Assembly: GCA_016125135.1 (NCBI GenBank)
Contig: WGMJ01000002.1
Span: 1-64,000 of the forward strand
Reading direction: 5' to 3'
Length of the DNA stretch: 64,000 bases
Source of the DNA: Alphaproteobacteria bacterium
Lineage (GTDB): Bacteria > Pseudomonadota > Alphaproteobacteria > Micavibrionales > Micavibrionaceae
A model generated the notes under the pieces. It saw nothing but the letters and a program-made list of their open reading frames with translations, ran no database searches and was not told the origin of the DNA. The translations under genes were made by a program, and so were the position numbers. Positions 8,880 through 21,478 of the stretch are shown piece by piece. The first letter of the stretch is position 1, and each line of letters opens with the position of its first letter.

Positions 8880-9737
8880 ATGGTAAATAACGTAAATTAC
8901 ATAAAAAACAATGAATTGCAGGCTTTATCAAGCCAGGCAGGCCGTCGTGTGACGGGCGCTATCGAGAAGGCTAGCGCCCGCACGGGGGTGGATTTTGCCT
9001 ATTTGATGAAGCAGGCGAAGGTCGAAAGCAGCTTTAATCCGTCTGCAAAGGCGAGAAGTAGCTCTGCGACAGGGCTTTTCCAGTTTATCGAGAGCACATG
9101 GCTGGAAATGGTCAATAAATACGGTGATAAATACGGCATTTCGAAGAGTGGGTCGCGTCACCAGATTCTGGCCCAACGGAATGATCCGGAAAAGGCTGCC
9201 CTTATGGCGGCAGAATTTGCCGCTGAAAACCGCAATAAGCTTCAGGCATGTTTAGGCAATGGTTGTCAGGTAGGTGATACAGAGCTTTACCTTGCCCATT
9301 TTTTGGGTGCTGAAGGCGCGGTTGATTTTCTGCAAGCGCGTAATGCAAACCCAGATAAAAGCGGTGCGGCTCTATTCCCGCAAGCGGCACGTGCAAATCG
9401 TAGCGTCTTTTATAATGAAGCTGGCAGACCAAGAACACTTGATGAAATTTATAGCCGCTTTGCGAGCAAGCTTGATGCTACCCCCTCAGCGAACGTGTTG
9501 ACCGCTAAGATTACACAGCCGCAAGAGCAGGTTGATTTGGCGGCTATGCTGAATTTCTACCCAGGTGTGCCGCAATACCGCGCAGTAGCGAATGTTAATA
9601 ACTGGCAGAATTTCTATGCGCCTGCCCGCATGCAGCCTGCCATGATGTCATCCAACTGGATGCGTAATTATGCGATCAACCCTGTCGATATCATGCAGAT
9701 ATCACAGATGGCTTACAACGACCGTTATAACGCTTGA
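8880..9737 (+). CDS. Lytic transglycosylase-like (SLT domain) protein
   Basis: Predicted muramidase-type peptidoglycan lytic enzyme. The SLT core is clear in the first half: KVESSFNPSAKA, with the catalytic-type Glu near residue 46, then SSSATGLFQFIESTWLEM and further on YLAHFLGAEGA. The C-terminal 90 residues are rich in Asn, Gln, Met and Pro and are not recognised. No N-terminal signal peptide is obvious, so export may use another route or the real start may differ; the ATG at 8880 is the first in frame after the 110-nt spacer shared with the divergent acyl-CoA dehydrogenase. It ends directly against the argS stop codon. Confidence 0.8.
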   Translation: MVNNVNYIKNNELQALSSQAGRRVTGAIEKASARTGVDFAYLMKQAKVESSFNPSAKARSSSATGLFQFIESTWLEMVNKYGDKYGISKSGSRHQILAQRNDPEKAALMAAEFAAENRNKLQACLGNGCQVGDTELYLAHFLGAEGAVDFLQARNANPDKSGAALFPQAARANRSVFYNEAGRPRTLDEIYSRFASKLDATPSANVLTAKITQPQEQVDLAAMLNFYPGVPQYRAVANVNNWQNFYAPARMQPAMMSSNWMRNYAINPVDIMQISQMAYNDRYNA

Positions 9738-11497
9738 TTACATTCTTTCTGGCGTTTCAATGCCGAGTATTGCGAGTGCGGCTTCAAGATGCTGTAGCAC
9801 AAGCTGGCAAAGCACAAGACGTGTTTGTTTCAGGCTCTCATTTTCTTCTGAAATTATCGGGCAAGCGCCATAGAAGCGCGCAAAGGCCTGCGCCAGCTTA
9901 TAGGCATAGTCACAAATCACGTGCGGTGTGTAAGTGCGCAAAGCGTTCTTTACGGTTTCAGGCCACGCAATAAGCTGTAGCGCCAGAATAATGCCCTCTT
10001 CATCAAGCGTGAGCGCGGCGGGTGGCTTTATATCGCCTGCTTTTCTCAGGAGGGATTTTATTCGCACCGCTTGGTAAAGCAAATAAGGGCCTGTTTTACC
10101 CTCAAAGCGCGTCATGCGGTCAATGTCGAATACATAGTCTGCTGTGCGCGTGTTTTGCAGGTCTGCAAATTTAAGGGCCGCAATACCGACTTTACGCGCA
10201 ATCTCTTCAATTTCCGTCGCGCTAAAATCAGTCGCGATTTTTGCTTCTGCCAAGCGTTCCTTGGCCTTTTCGATGCTCATGCCAATTAAATCAGCAAGGT
10301 TCATCACGCCGCCTGCGCGTGTTTTAAATGGTTTCCCGTCAGTGCCGTTCATGGTGCCGAAGCCGGCATGGGTCAGTTCAAGATTAGCGGGTGCAATACT
10401 TGTTAAATAAGCGGCGCGGAAAAGTTGTTCAAAGTGTAATGCCTGCCGTTGGTCAACAACATACACAACGCGGCTGGGCACAGGGTGGTCATTGCCTGAC
10501 ATGCGGTCAACCAACGTTGCAAGGTCGGTGGTGCCGTACATGACAGCGCCATCACGTTTGTAAAGTATAAGCGGTGGGTATTCCTTGTTATCATCATTAC
10601 GCTTCACGGGGATGACAACCGCACCCGCATCGTCAACCGCATAGCCTTTGCCTTGCAGGTCTTTCACCATCGGCGGGATGATATCATTCACATCCGCTTC
10701 ACCCTTCCACAGGTCAAAATGTACGTTCAGCGCGTCGAAGTTCTTCTTCATGCCGAGAATGGAAACTTTCTTCACAATCTCCCACATTGTACGGAACGGC
10801 TCTTCGCCATTTTGCAGCTTCAGCGTGGCGGCTTGCGCTTCTTCCATCAGCTTGGGGTCGGCTTTGGCGGCAGCAGAGGCTTTCGGGTAGCGCTCACTCA
10901 AATCATTGAAAAGCTTGATAACGGCTTCTTCGTTATTCGTATCAACATCCAGCAATAATTTTTCTTCGCCATTACGGGCATAGTCCATGAAGAGCATGCC
11001 TAAATGTGTGCCCCAGTCCCCCATATGCACATCACCGAGCGCATTAAAGCCTGCATAAATCATCAGGCGGCGTAGAGAGTCCCCAATAATACTTGCACGC
11101 AAATGGCCAACATGCATCGGTTTTGCAATATTCGGCCCGCCGTAATCCAGTACAGCACATTCACTCTTGCCGACATTTTCAACGTTTAAATTTTGTGTGC
11201 TTGCAAGGCTGGCGAGGTAGCTGGCTAGAAAAGCCGGCGAAATTTTAAAATTTAAAAAACCAGGCCCCGCGATTGTAACAGAAGCAAAAGCGGAGTTGGC
11301 TTGTAATTGTGTCACGAGCTTTTCGGCGAGGGTACGCGGGTTTCGTCCTAGTTTTTTGGCGGCGGCAAGTGCGCCATTGCACTGCATATCGGCAAGGTCA
11401 GGGCGGTCGCTCAGTTGTGTGTGCCCGTAAGCGGTATCAATACCCTCGGCTGTGAAGGCGGCCGCGACGATATCGGAAATTTGTTGAAGCAGGCTTG

Positions 11498-11501
<4 letters not shown>
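9738..11501 (-). CDS. argS: Arginyl-tRNA synthetase
   Basis: Class I aminoacyl-tRNA synthetase charging tRNA-Arg. The N-terminal additional domain is followed by GGPNIAKPMHVGHLR (HIGH motif as HVGH) and, in the position of KMSKS, the degenerate GKPFKTRAGG typical of ArgRS. The DALR-type anticodon-binding domain closes the protein. At 587 residues it is normal. Its ATG overlaps the stop of the upstream acyltransferase gene by 4 nt (ATGA), so its translation is probably coupled to that gene, and through it to gyrB. In other alphaproteobacteria argS often precedes an SPOR-domain gene; here it is last in its run. Confidence 0.97.
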
Positions 11502-15110
<3,609 letters not shown>

Positions 15111-15186
15111 CTAGAAAAAAGGGCGGTTTTTCCCCGTTTTTTGCCTCTTTTTTTCTCTATGATTCCAAGGGGTTACGGGTGCGCTT

Positions 15187-16305
15187 TTAATGGCTTCCCA
15201 CTGTAATGTGCTTAAAGCTTTCAGGAAGCGGCTCCAGCACGTCCAAACCGGTGGCGCTCACCCATGTTTGCGTACCGAAGCGCAACAGGCTTTTCAGGAT
15301 ATTGCCTCTAAAATCGGCATCCAGATGGGCCGCAACGTCGTCTAGCAGCAATATAGGCTTTATGCCCTTGTAGATATTCAGCGCTTCGGCTTGCGCAAGG
15401 AGCAGGCCAAAAAGGAGTGCTTTTTGTTCGCCTGTCGAGCAGAGCGGGGCCGGCTGGTTTTTTGTAAGCAGCATTGACGTGAAATCGGTGCGGTGTGGCC
15501 CCAGTGCAGTAGCTTCGTCGTCACGGTCGCTCTTGCGGTTTTGCTCTAGTGCCTTGCGGTATATCTCTTCGGCCTGTAGCGCGGGGTTATCAATAAGCAG
15601 TGTTTCAATATAGCCGTGAAGCGCATATTGCGTAGGCGCAGGCGAGAAACCTAAAGTGTCGCGCTGCTTCTCATGCGTGTCTTGTAAATGGCGTAAATGC
15701 TCTTGCCGGCTTGCGCCTATTGCACAAGCTGTTTCAGCCATTTGCTGTTCAAGGCTATCAAGCCATGCTTTTGTTGTATTTGTAATGCCCTGTTCTTTCA
15801 GAATTTTATTACGTTCACGCATCGCATTTTCAAAGCGCCTTACGCGCCCCGCATGCGCGGCATCATACTGGAATACAAGGCGGTCATAAAAACGCCTGCG
15901 GTCAGATGCCGCATCAACAAATAAGCGGTCCTCTTTGGGTGTTAGCCATGTGAAGTTCAGAAGCGCCAGTACGTCTTCTTGTGTTCTGGTTGGTGCGCCG
16001 TTGAGATGAAAAACCCGCTTCGCTTTTTCGGGGACCCATGTTGTGCCGATTTGAACGGGGTTATCATCATCTGTAACAAGTGCGCTGATGACCCACGGTT
16101 TTTCAGTGCCTTGCTTTTGCCATTCCTTATGAGATGTGTTGCGCAAACCTTTGCCGGGGGCAAGAAGCGAGAGCGCTTCCAGAATATTCGTTTTCCCCGC
16201 CCCGTTTGCGCCCGTTAAAAGCACAAGGCCACTTTCCAGCGATTCTAAACGCAGGCTGTCGTATGAGCGAAAATTCTCAAGCAAAAGCGCGTTGATATGG
16301 GGCAT
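15187..16305 (-). CDS. recF: DNA replication and repair protein RecF
   Basis: SMC-like ATPase that helps load RecA at single-stranded gaps during recombinational repair. Walker A TGANGAGKTNILEALS lies near residue 32, and the Walker B-type LLLDDVAAHLD near residue 320 marks the C-terminal half. Its 372 residues are normal. GAGG lies about 6 nt before the ATG. It starts 24 nt after the dnaN stop, in the classical dnaA-dnaN-recF-gyrB order, and is probably co-transcribed with dnaN. Confidence 0.95.
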   Translation of the reverse strand: MPHINALLLENFRSYDSLRLESLESGLVLLTGANGAGKTNILEALSLLAPGKGLRNTSHKEWQKQGTEKPWVISALVTDDDNPVQIGTTWVPEKAKRVFHLNGAPTRTQEDVLALLNFTWLTPKEDRLFVDAASDRRRFYDRLVFQYDAAHAGRVRRFENAMRERNKILKEQGITNTTKAWLDSLEQQMAETACAIGASRQEHLRHLQDTHEKQRDTLGFSPAPTQYALHGYIETLLIDNPALQAEEIYRKALEQNRKSDRDDEATALGPHRTDFTSMLLTKNQPAPLCSTGEQKALLFGLLLAQAEALNIYKGIKPILLLDDVAAHLDADFRGNILKSLLRFGTQTWVSATGLDVLEPLPESFKHITVGSH

Positions 16306-16329
16306 CGCGCCTCGTAGGGTTTTGAAAGA

Positions 16330-17448
16330 TTAAACGCGGAGCGGCATCAGCACGTAAAGGGCGCTATTGTCGCTGCTATCCTGAATGATCGTCGGTGAAG
16401 ACGGGTCAGACAGTGTCAGGCGGCAACCGTCACCATCAATCTGGCTTGTGATATCAAGCAAGTAACGGGCGTTAAAGCCAATCTCGATAGCGGGGGCTTC
16501 GCTGCGGACTTCAATATCTTCCGTAGCGCTACCTGCATCAGGCGAACTGGCAGAAATCGTGACTGTTTTACCGTTCAGCGTAATTTTCACTGCGCGCGAT
16601 TTCCCGTCAGAGATCGTTGAAACACGATCAATCCCGCTTGAAAACTCTTTCGGGTTCACTTCAATTACCTTGTCGTTGCCCGATGGGATAACGCGTTGGT
16701 AATCAGGGAATGTGCCGTCAATCAGCTTCGATGTCAGGACAATATGGTCAAATGCGAAGCGGATCTTGTTGTCAGACAGACTGATTTCAATCTTATCAGC
16801 TGCTTCATCCAGCAGTTTGCGAAGCTCGCCTACTGTTTTACGTGGTACAATAACACCCGGCATGCCTTCAGCGCCTGATGGCAGCGGAATATCAAACAGG
16901 GCCAATCGGTGGCCATCCGTTGCAACTGCGCGAAGCAGGGCAACGCCATTTTGTTCTGCTGCATGCAGGTAAACACCGTTCAGGTAGTAACGGGTCTCTT
17001 CTGTCGACATTGCAAATTTGGTTTTATCAATCAATGTTTTCAGGTCATTGGCGGGTAGCGAAAACGCATTCGGCAATTGCGAATTGTTCAGCTGCGGGAA
17101 GTCCGAAACAGGGAGGCAGCCCAGTTTGAAGCTTGAGCGGCCAGCCTTTACTGTCATGAAATTGCCGGAAGCATCGACCTCCATTTGCACGTCCGAACCT
17201 TCAGGGAGTTTGCGTGCAATGTCGTAAAGTGTGCTGGCGGGAACAGTTGTTGATCCGGCTTTGCCAATTTTTGCGGCAACGGCTTCGTTGACCTCAAGGT
17301 CCATATCCGTAGTTGCGAGGTGAAGTGCATCACCTTCGGCTTTCAGAAGGACGTTCGCCAAAATGGGGATCGTGTTGCGGCGCTCAACGGCACTTTGCAC
17401 GTGGCCAAGGGAGCGTAAAAGGTCTGCGCGGCTGATAGAGATTTTCAT
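16330..17448 (-). CDS. dnaN: DNA polymerase III beta subunit (sliding clamp)
   Basis: Ring-shaped homodimeric clamp that tethers DNA polymerase III to its template. The three repeated clamp domains are recognisable from MKISISRADLLRSLGHVQSAVERR at the N-terminus through VIPSGNDKVIEV in the third domain to the conserved YVLMPLRV end. At 372 residues it has exactly the usual length. GAGGAT about 7 nt upstream supports the ATG at 17448. The 150-nt spacer to dnaA contains one weak DnaA-box-like sequence, CTGTCCACA (17502-17510). Confidence 0.97.
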   Translation of the reverse strand: MKISISRADLLRSLGHVQSAVERRNTIPILANVLLKAEGDALHLATTDMDLEVNEAVAAKIGKAGSTTVPASTLYDIARKLPEGSDVQMEVDASGNFMTVKAGRSSFKLGCLPVSDFPQLNNSQLPNAFSLPANDLKTLIDKTKFAMSTEETRYYLNGVYLHAAEQNGVALLRAVATDGHRLALFDIPLPSGAEGMPGVIVPRKTVGELRKLLDEAADKIEISLSDNKIRFAFDHIVLTSKLIDGTFPDYQRVIPSGNDKVIEVNPKEFSSGIDRVSTISDGKSRAVKITLNGKTVTISASSPDAGSATEDIEVRSEAPAIEIGFNARYLLDITSQIDGDGCRLTLSDPSSPTIIQDSSDNSALYVLMPLRV

Positions 17449-17598
17449 CGTCTTATCCTCAAATTCTGATTCTGTTTGCTGATCTGATTTTAATTAGCAC
17501 GCTGTCCACAGAAACCCAAGGGGGTTCCTGCGGGAAACTGCCAAAATATACACATTTTTTGGTGGTTTTTAGCGGTTTTACCGTTATTTACCGGCCTA

Positions 17599-19026
17599 TT
17601 AGCCAGTCAGTGCGCGGCGCAGCACGTCCACATCCTGCGCGAAGCTCGGGTCCTCGCCCACCAGCTCATCGACCTTGCGGACGGCGTGCATCACGGTTGT
17701 GTGGTCACGGCCACCGAATTTACGCCCGATTTCTGGGAGTGAACGGCAGGTTAGTTGTTTGGCAAGGTACATAGCCACCTGTCTGGGGCGGGCAACATTG
17801 CGGCAACGGCGGGCTGAGTGCATATCGCTGAGCTTGATATTGTAGTGCTCTGCAACATGGCGCTGGATCTCGTCAATCGTCACACGGCGATCATTGGCAC
17901 GGAGCAGGTCCTGAAGGACTTCCTGTGTTGTTTCAAGCGTAATGGCCTGGCGTGTAACATCGGCATGGGCCAGTAGGCGGTTCAAGGCGCCTTCCAGCTC
18001 GCGGATATTGGAAATGATCTTAAGTGCCAGAAATTCAAGCACGGCATCGGGTACATCCATGCCTGAAAGCGCGCGCTTGGCTTGTAGTATGCCAAGGCGA
18101 AGCTCGTAAGTGCTTGGCTGGATATCAGCAACTAAGCCCCATGCAAGACGTGAGCGCAGGCGCTCGTCAATGCCCTGAAGGTCAGATGGTGCTTTGTCGG
18201 CTGAAATGATGATCTGTTTGTTCTGGTCTATCAACGCGTTGAAAGTATGGAAAAACTCTTCCTGTGTTGAATCCTTGCCGCTGATGAACTGGATATCATC
18301 AAGCATCAGAACATCAACCGAGCGGAAAATTTCCTTGAAGGCCATGGCTTCGCCGCCGCGCAGGGCTTTGACGAACTGGTACATGAATTTCTCGGCGGAG
18401 AGGTAAACAACCATCTTCTCTGGGTGCTTCTCGCGCATGGCCCATGCAATTGCATGCATCAGGTGGGTCTTGCCCAAGCCAACGCCGCCATAGATGAAAA
18501 GCGGGTTAAACGGCATTGTCTGGCTCTCGACAATACGGCGTGCTGCTGCATGTGCAAGGGCGTTTGATTTACCAACAACGAATGTTTCAAGCTTAAAGCG
18601 GGGATCAAGCGGGGAGAGAAGGTCCATCTTCTCTGCCATAACGTTCATATTGCTCTTGGTGACTTGTGTTGGCGCTGGTGTTTCGTCCTCAATGGCCGAG
18701 CTTTGCGGTACAACTACAATCTCAACACGCTCAATTGTCTGGTTCTGGGCGCGAGTCAGTTCCAGAAGGCGGGCCGCGTAGTGGCTCTGGATCCAGTCAC
18801 GCATAAAGCGGGTTGGAACGGAAATTTCCATCGTGCCATGGTAAAAGGCTTGCAGGGCCAGAGGCTTGAGCCAGCTTCTGAAAACGGCTTCACCAAATTC
18901 GGCGCGCAGAGCCTTATAAACGGCGTCCCACGCTTGCTTGATATCTTTTGTCGGTTCGAATGATTCTTGCTGAAACTGGTTTTCCATTACTGCAAATGCG
19001 TTCTTTTTACCCCCACGATCGACCAT
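17599..19026 (-). CDS. dnaA: Chromosomal replication initiator DnaA
   Basis: AAA+ ATPase that binds DnaA boxes and opens the origin. Domain I lies in the first 100 residues, the AAA+ core has Walker A GGVGLGKTH (180-188) and Walker B LMLDDIQFIS, and the C-terminal DNA-binding domain carries the signature RDHTTVMHAVRKV. The ATG at 19026 has a strong AGGAGAGA site 6 nt upstream. At 475 residues it is normal for alphaproteobacteria. It sits downstream of rpsT and mutM as in many members of the class, where the origin usually lies elsewhere. Confidence 0.97.
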   Translation of the reverse strand: MVDRGGKKNAFAVMENQFQQESFEPTKDIKQAWDAVYKALRAEFGEAVFRSWLKPLALQAFYHGTMEISVPTRFMRDWIQSHYAARLLELTRAQNQTIERVEIVVVPQSSAIEDETPAPTQVTKSNMNVMAEKMDLLSPLDPRFKLETFVVGKSNALAHAAARRIVESQTMPFNPLFIYGGVGLGKTHLMHAIAWAMREKHPEKMVVYLSAEKFMYQFVKALRGGEAMAFKEIFRSVDVLMLDDIQFISGKDSTQEEFFHTFNALIDQNKQIIISADKAPSDLQGIDERLRSRLAWGLVADIQPSTYELRLGILQAKRALSGMDVPDAVLEFLALKIISNIRELEGALNRLLAHADVTRQAITLETTQEVLQDLLRANDRRVTIDEIQRHVAEHYNIKLSDMHSARRCRNVARPRQVAMYLAKQLTCRSLPEIGRKFGGRDHTTVMHAVRKVDELVGEDPSFAQDVDVLRRALTG

Positions 19027-19419
19027 GGTATCTCTCTCCTAAAATCAAAAATCTACAACAGGGACAGGGACATAGCTTTTACAAGTGATTCACCGAACCG
19101 CTTATAAACTGCGTCGCCTATCCAACGCTTTGAAAAACCCTTTTGTGCAGATGAAACAAGTGTACCTGTTTTTCTGCGCGAAATGCTACCTTTTTCATCA
19201 AATAGCCACCCACCTACAAAACCACGTCTTAAATTCTTCTTGTTATTTGCGCGTGGGTTTGCACCCTAGCGCGGAATTTTTAAGCCGCACAACCGGATCA
19301 AAATAGGAACAATAAAAAAGAAATTTTATGACCCGGATTTGAAACAAGCTGTTTTTTGCATGCGCGAACGTACCCGCACTTTCATGCGGCTATGCTCTAT
19401 CTCTTAAATTGTTAGTTTT
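19027..19419. other. 393-nt dnaA-rpsT intergenic region
   Basis: No credible gene; the open frames here are short with unlikely composition. It must hold the dnaA promoter on the minus strand. One small perfect hairpin (CCGCA at 19374-19378 pairing with TGCGG at 19385-19389) lies downstream of rpsT, without a T-run. I searched by eye for TTATCCACA-type DnaA boxes and found no cluster, so nothing supports an origin here. Confidence 0.5.
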
Positions 19420-19686
19420 TTACTTTTTTGCGGATTTTATCTTATTCGACAGTCTTGAAATTTTCCGTGCTGCCGTTTTCTTGTGCATGACGCCTTTTGA
19501 AGCGCCGCGCATAATCTCTGCTGTTGCCGTTTTCAGGGCTGCCTCTGCATCTTTGGCATTTCCTGCCAGCAGGGCTGTTTCAATCTTTTTTACAAGGGTC
19601 TTAATCTTGCTTTTACGGCTTGTATTCGCCGTGGCCTTTTTTGCATTCGTTCTGATGCGTTTTTCGGCTGATTTATGGTTTGCCAT
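19420..19686 (-). CDS. rpsT: 30S ribosomal protein S20
   Basis: Primary 16S rRNA-binding protein of the small subunit. The N-terminus MANHKSAEKRIRTNAKK and the helical, Lys/Arg- and Ala-rich body with KGVMHKKTAARKISRL near the end are diagnostic. At 88 residues it is normal. It is expressed alone: its promoter lies 53 nt upstream and dnaA follows after 393 nt. The rpsT-dnaA neighbourhood is common in alphaproteobacteria. Confidence 0.96.
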   Translation of the reverse strand: MANHKSAEKRIRTNAKKATANTSRKSKIKTLVKKIETALLAGNAKDAEAALKTATAEIMRGASKGVMHKKTAARKISRLSNKIKSAKK

Positions 19687-19738
19687 GTTTCGAAAATCTC
19701 TCTTTATTTCCTAGCTATAATTGCTTGCGAAGGTGTTT

Positions 19739-19767
19739 TTCTAGACGTTCTAAGGGGCCTGAGTCAA
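19739..19767 (-). promoter_or_regulatory. Predicted sigma-70 promoter of rpsT
   Basis: On the minus strand TTGACT, 17 nt and CTAGAA (or TAGAAA with 18 nt) lie 53 nt before the rpsT start. The placement, strength and lack of another gene between them fit a ribosomal-protein promoter. Seen by eye only. Confidence 0.55.
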
Positions 19768-19861
19768 GCAAAAGAAATAAAAAAAATTTCACTTTGGCTA
19801 AAAAAAGCTGCTTGACAGTCAACTGGCCAAAAGGGGTTTTCAACAACCTTCGGGGGCAATA

Positions 19862-20716
19862 TCAACAACTCTTTTTCTGGTGCTGTGGACAAAAGAACGT
19901 CGAACGCCCGGCGATAACGATCTTCTGGATCTCTCCTTTGCAATTTTTTAGCGGGCAAGGCGTGCCCTCGCGGTCATAGGCTTTAAAGCGATGCTGGAAT
20001 AAACCTGTAATGCCATCTGCACTTTTATAGTTCCGCAAAGTACTGCCACCCGACTTGATGGCAGCTTTTAAAACAAGTCGTATAGCCGCCAAAAGTTCTG
20101 CCGCTTTTGCGGGGGTGATTTTAGCTGCAGACATTTGCGGATGAAGACAAGCAAGAAAAAGCGCCTCGCTTGCGTAGATGTTCCCGACGCCAGCAATTAC
20201 TTTTTGGTCAAGCAAAACGGATTTGATCGGCGCACGGCTTTTTTGCAAACGTGCGTAGAAATTTTTTGCAGTGAGCGTTTTCTCAAGTGGTTCGGGGCCT
20301 GTATCTTTAAACAGTTTATGCATTCCCAGCTGTTCTGTCGGAGCATATTCTATAAGGCCAAAGCGGCGTGGGTCATTGTAAACAAGCTGCGTCCCATCAG
20401 TAAAATCCAGCATGAAATGGTCATGCTTTTCGCGTAGACGGGGTTTTTGCCCCCCTGCAACGGCGAACTGGCCACTCATGCCGAGATGAGCAATCAGGGT
20501 TAAGGAGGGGGATTTAGCGCGGGTCAGGTTTATAAGGATGTATTTCGCCCGCCGTTCCACATCTTTAATCTTATAGCCCGGCAGCAGCTTTTTAAGTGCG
20601 GGGGGAATGGTCGTCCGGATCTTGTCACGGAGGATATGAACTTTCTGAACCGTCTTTCTGGCAACGAGCTTATCAAGCGCACGGCATACTGTTTCGACCT
20701 CAGGCAGCTCGGGCAT
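19862..20716 (-). CDS. mutM: Formamidopyrimidine-DNA glycosylase (Fpg/MutM)
   Basis: Base-excision repair enzyme removing 8-oxoguanine and opened purines, with AP-lyase activity. The N-terminus MPELPEVETVCR provides the catalytic Pro2 and Glu3; KYILINL and GVGNIYASEALF follow, and then the C-terminal zinc finger. The finger reads PCPLKNC with 17 or so residues before FCPQHQ, so the fourth ligand position, usually Cys, is His here (C4 to C3H). His can bind zinc, so activity is likely kept. It starts on the base before the stop of the upstream membrane-anchored gene. Confidence 0.94.
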   Translation of the reverse strand: MPELPEVETVCRALDKLVARKTVQKVHILRDKIRTTIPPALKKLLPGYKIKDVERRAKYILINLTRAKSPSLTLIAHLGMSGQFAVAGGQKPRLREKHDHFMLDFTDGTQLVYNDPRRFGLIEYAPTEQLGMHKLFKDTGPEPLEKTLTAKNFYARLQKSRAPIKSVLLDQKVIAGVGNIYASEALFLACLHPQMSAAKITPAKAAELLAAIRLVLKAAIKSGGSTLRNYKSADGITGLFQHRFKAYDREGTPCPLKNCKGEIQKIVIAGRSTFFCPQHQKKSC

Positions 20717-21268
20717 TTACCCCTGCCTTTGCCAGATAAGGGGCTTTTGCAGGAAATTTGGGTCGCGGCTTGTTATATTGACGTTCAGGATGCTGGCTGT
20801 CGGAGCGGCTGTTAGGGTTGTCATTAATCGTGATGATAGTTCGGTTACGGCGAATTCCAGCGCCTCAAAGCTCAGCGGAAAATAGGTCTTATAGGCCCGT
20901 AAGGGATTGCGGGGACGCCCAAGGCCCGGGCGAAGCCTGAATTGTAGCACACCGTTGGCGGCGCGTACTTCGCCACGCGCATAAAAAGTGCGTTCACTAT
21001 AGCGGAGGTCCTTTATCAGAAGCTGGAAAAAGCTGCCTTTAATCGTCAGTGTATATTGCTGTTGACCGGATTTCGCGATCCAGATCCCGTTCAGCGCTGT
21101 TAAATCAATCTGTTTAAGGGGGCTTGAGACTGTCAGGCGTGGCCAAGCGCCCTTTTGCTGCGTATTTCTTTTCTCGAGCCAATGCCCACCGGCAGCCAGC
21201 AGGGTGGCTGACAGAAGGCTTATAAGAAAGATGGCCCACAAAGCGGACGGAAGGCGCGGAAACTGCAT
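20717..21268 (-). CDS. Hypothetical membrane-anchored protein, 183 aa
   Basis: Not recognised. One N-terminal membrane segment (about residues 9-29, ALWAIFLISLLSATLLAAGG) suggests an inner-membrane anchor or uncleaved signal, followed by a basic, beta-rich periplasmic part. Its TAA directly abuts the mutM ATG, so the two genes are surely one transcript, but nothing in the sequence links it to DNA repair. No clear ribosome-binding site precedes the ATG at 21268. Confidence 0.55.
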   Translation of the reverse strand: MQFPRLPSALWAIFLISLLSATLLAAGGHWLEKRNTQQKGAWPRLTVSSPLKQIDLTALNGIWIAKSGQQQYTLTIKGSFFQLLIKDLRYSERTFYARGEVRAANGVLQFRLRPGLGRPRNPLRAYKTYFPLSFEALEFAVTELSSRLMTTLTAAPTASILNVNITSRDPNFLQKPLIWQRQG

Positions 21269-21401
21269 GGGGTCAATATAGCGTAAATATCTGAATTATA
21301 AATAGAATGACGGTCGCCAGCCCGAAAGCCAACGACCGCCAAGTGTGTGGGGAACTTGACAACTGTATGAATTTTTCATGCAGTGTCAGACATCTTTTAG
21401 G

Positions 21402-21418
21402 CAATATTATGAATATTG
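21402..21418. promoter_or_regulatory. Perfect dyad overlapping the -35 of the XRE/CDPS operon
   Basis: CAATATT-ATG-AATATTG, a perfect 7-bp inverted repeat, reaches into the candidate -35 TTGTCA (21416-21421). Location and symmetry fit an operator for a dimeric regulator, perhaps the XRE protein encoded next. Confidence 0.4.
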
Positions 21419-21444
21419 TCAAATAGAAAGTAATAATTTATAGC
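21416..21444 (+). promoter_or_regulatory. Candidate promoter of the XRE/CDPS operon
   Basis: TTGTCA, 17 nt, TATAGC, ending 35 nt before the GTG start of the regulator. The surrounding 80 nt are strikingly AT-rich compared with the flanks. Confidence 0.4.
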
Positions 21445-21462
21445 TTTATAAGCATTTTTTAT

Positions 21463-21474
21463 ATAGTAAACTAT
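21463..21474. promoter_or_regulatory. Second perfect dyad just before the regulator start
   Basis: ATAGT-AA-ACTAT, a perfect 5-bp inverted repeat ending 4 nt before the GTG at 21479. Its sequence differs from the first dyad. It could be an autoregulatory operator or chance in AT-rich DNA. Confidence 0.3.
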
Positions 21475-21478
21475 TAAC

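Noticed and set aside
7144-8931. Long version of the acyl-CoA dehydrogenase starting at 8931
   Set aside because: The extra 54 residues are unlike the family, and the ATG at 8769 has a good ribosome-binding site.
19027-19419. Replication origin next to dnaA
   Set aside because: No cluster of DnaA boxes or AT-rich unwinding repeats was found, and alphaproteobacterial origins usually lie elsewhere.
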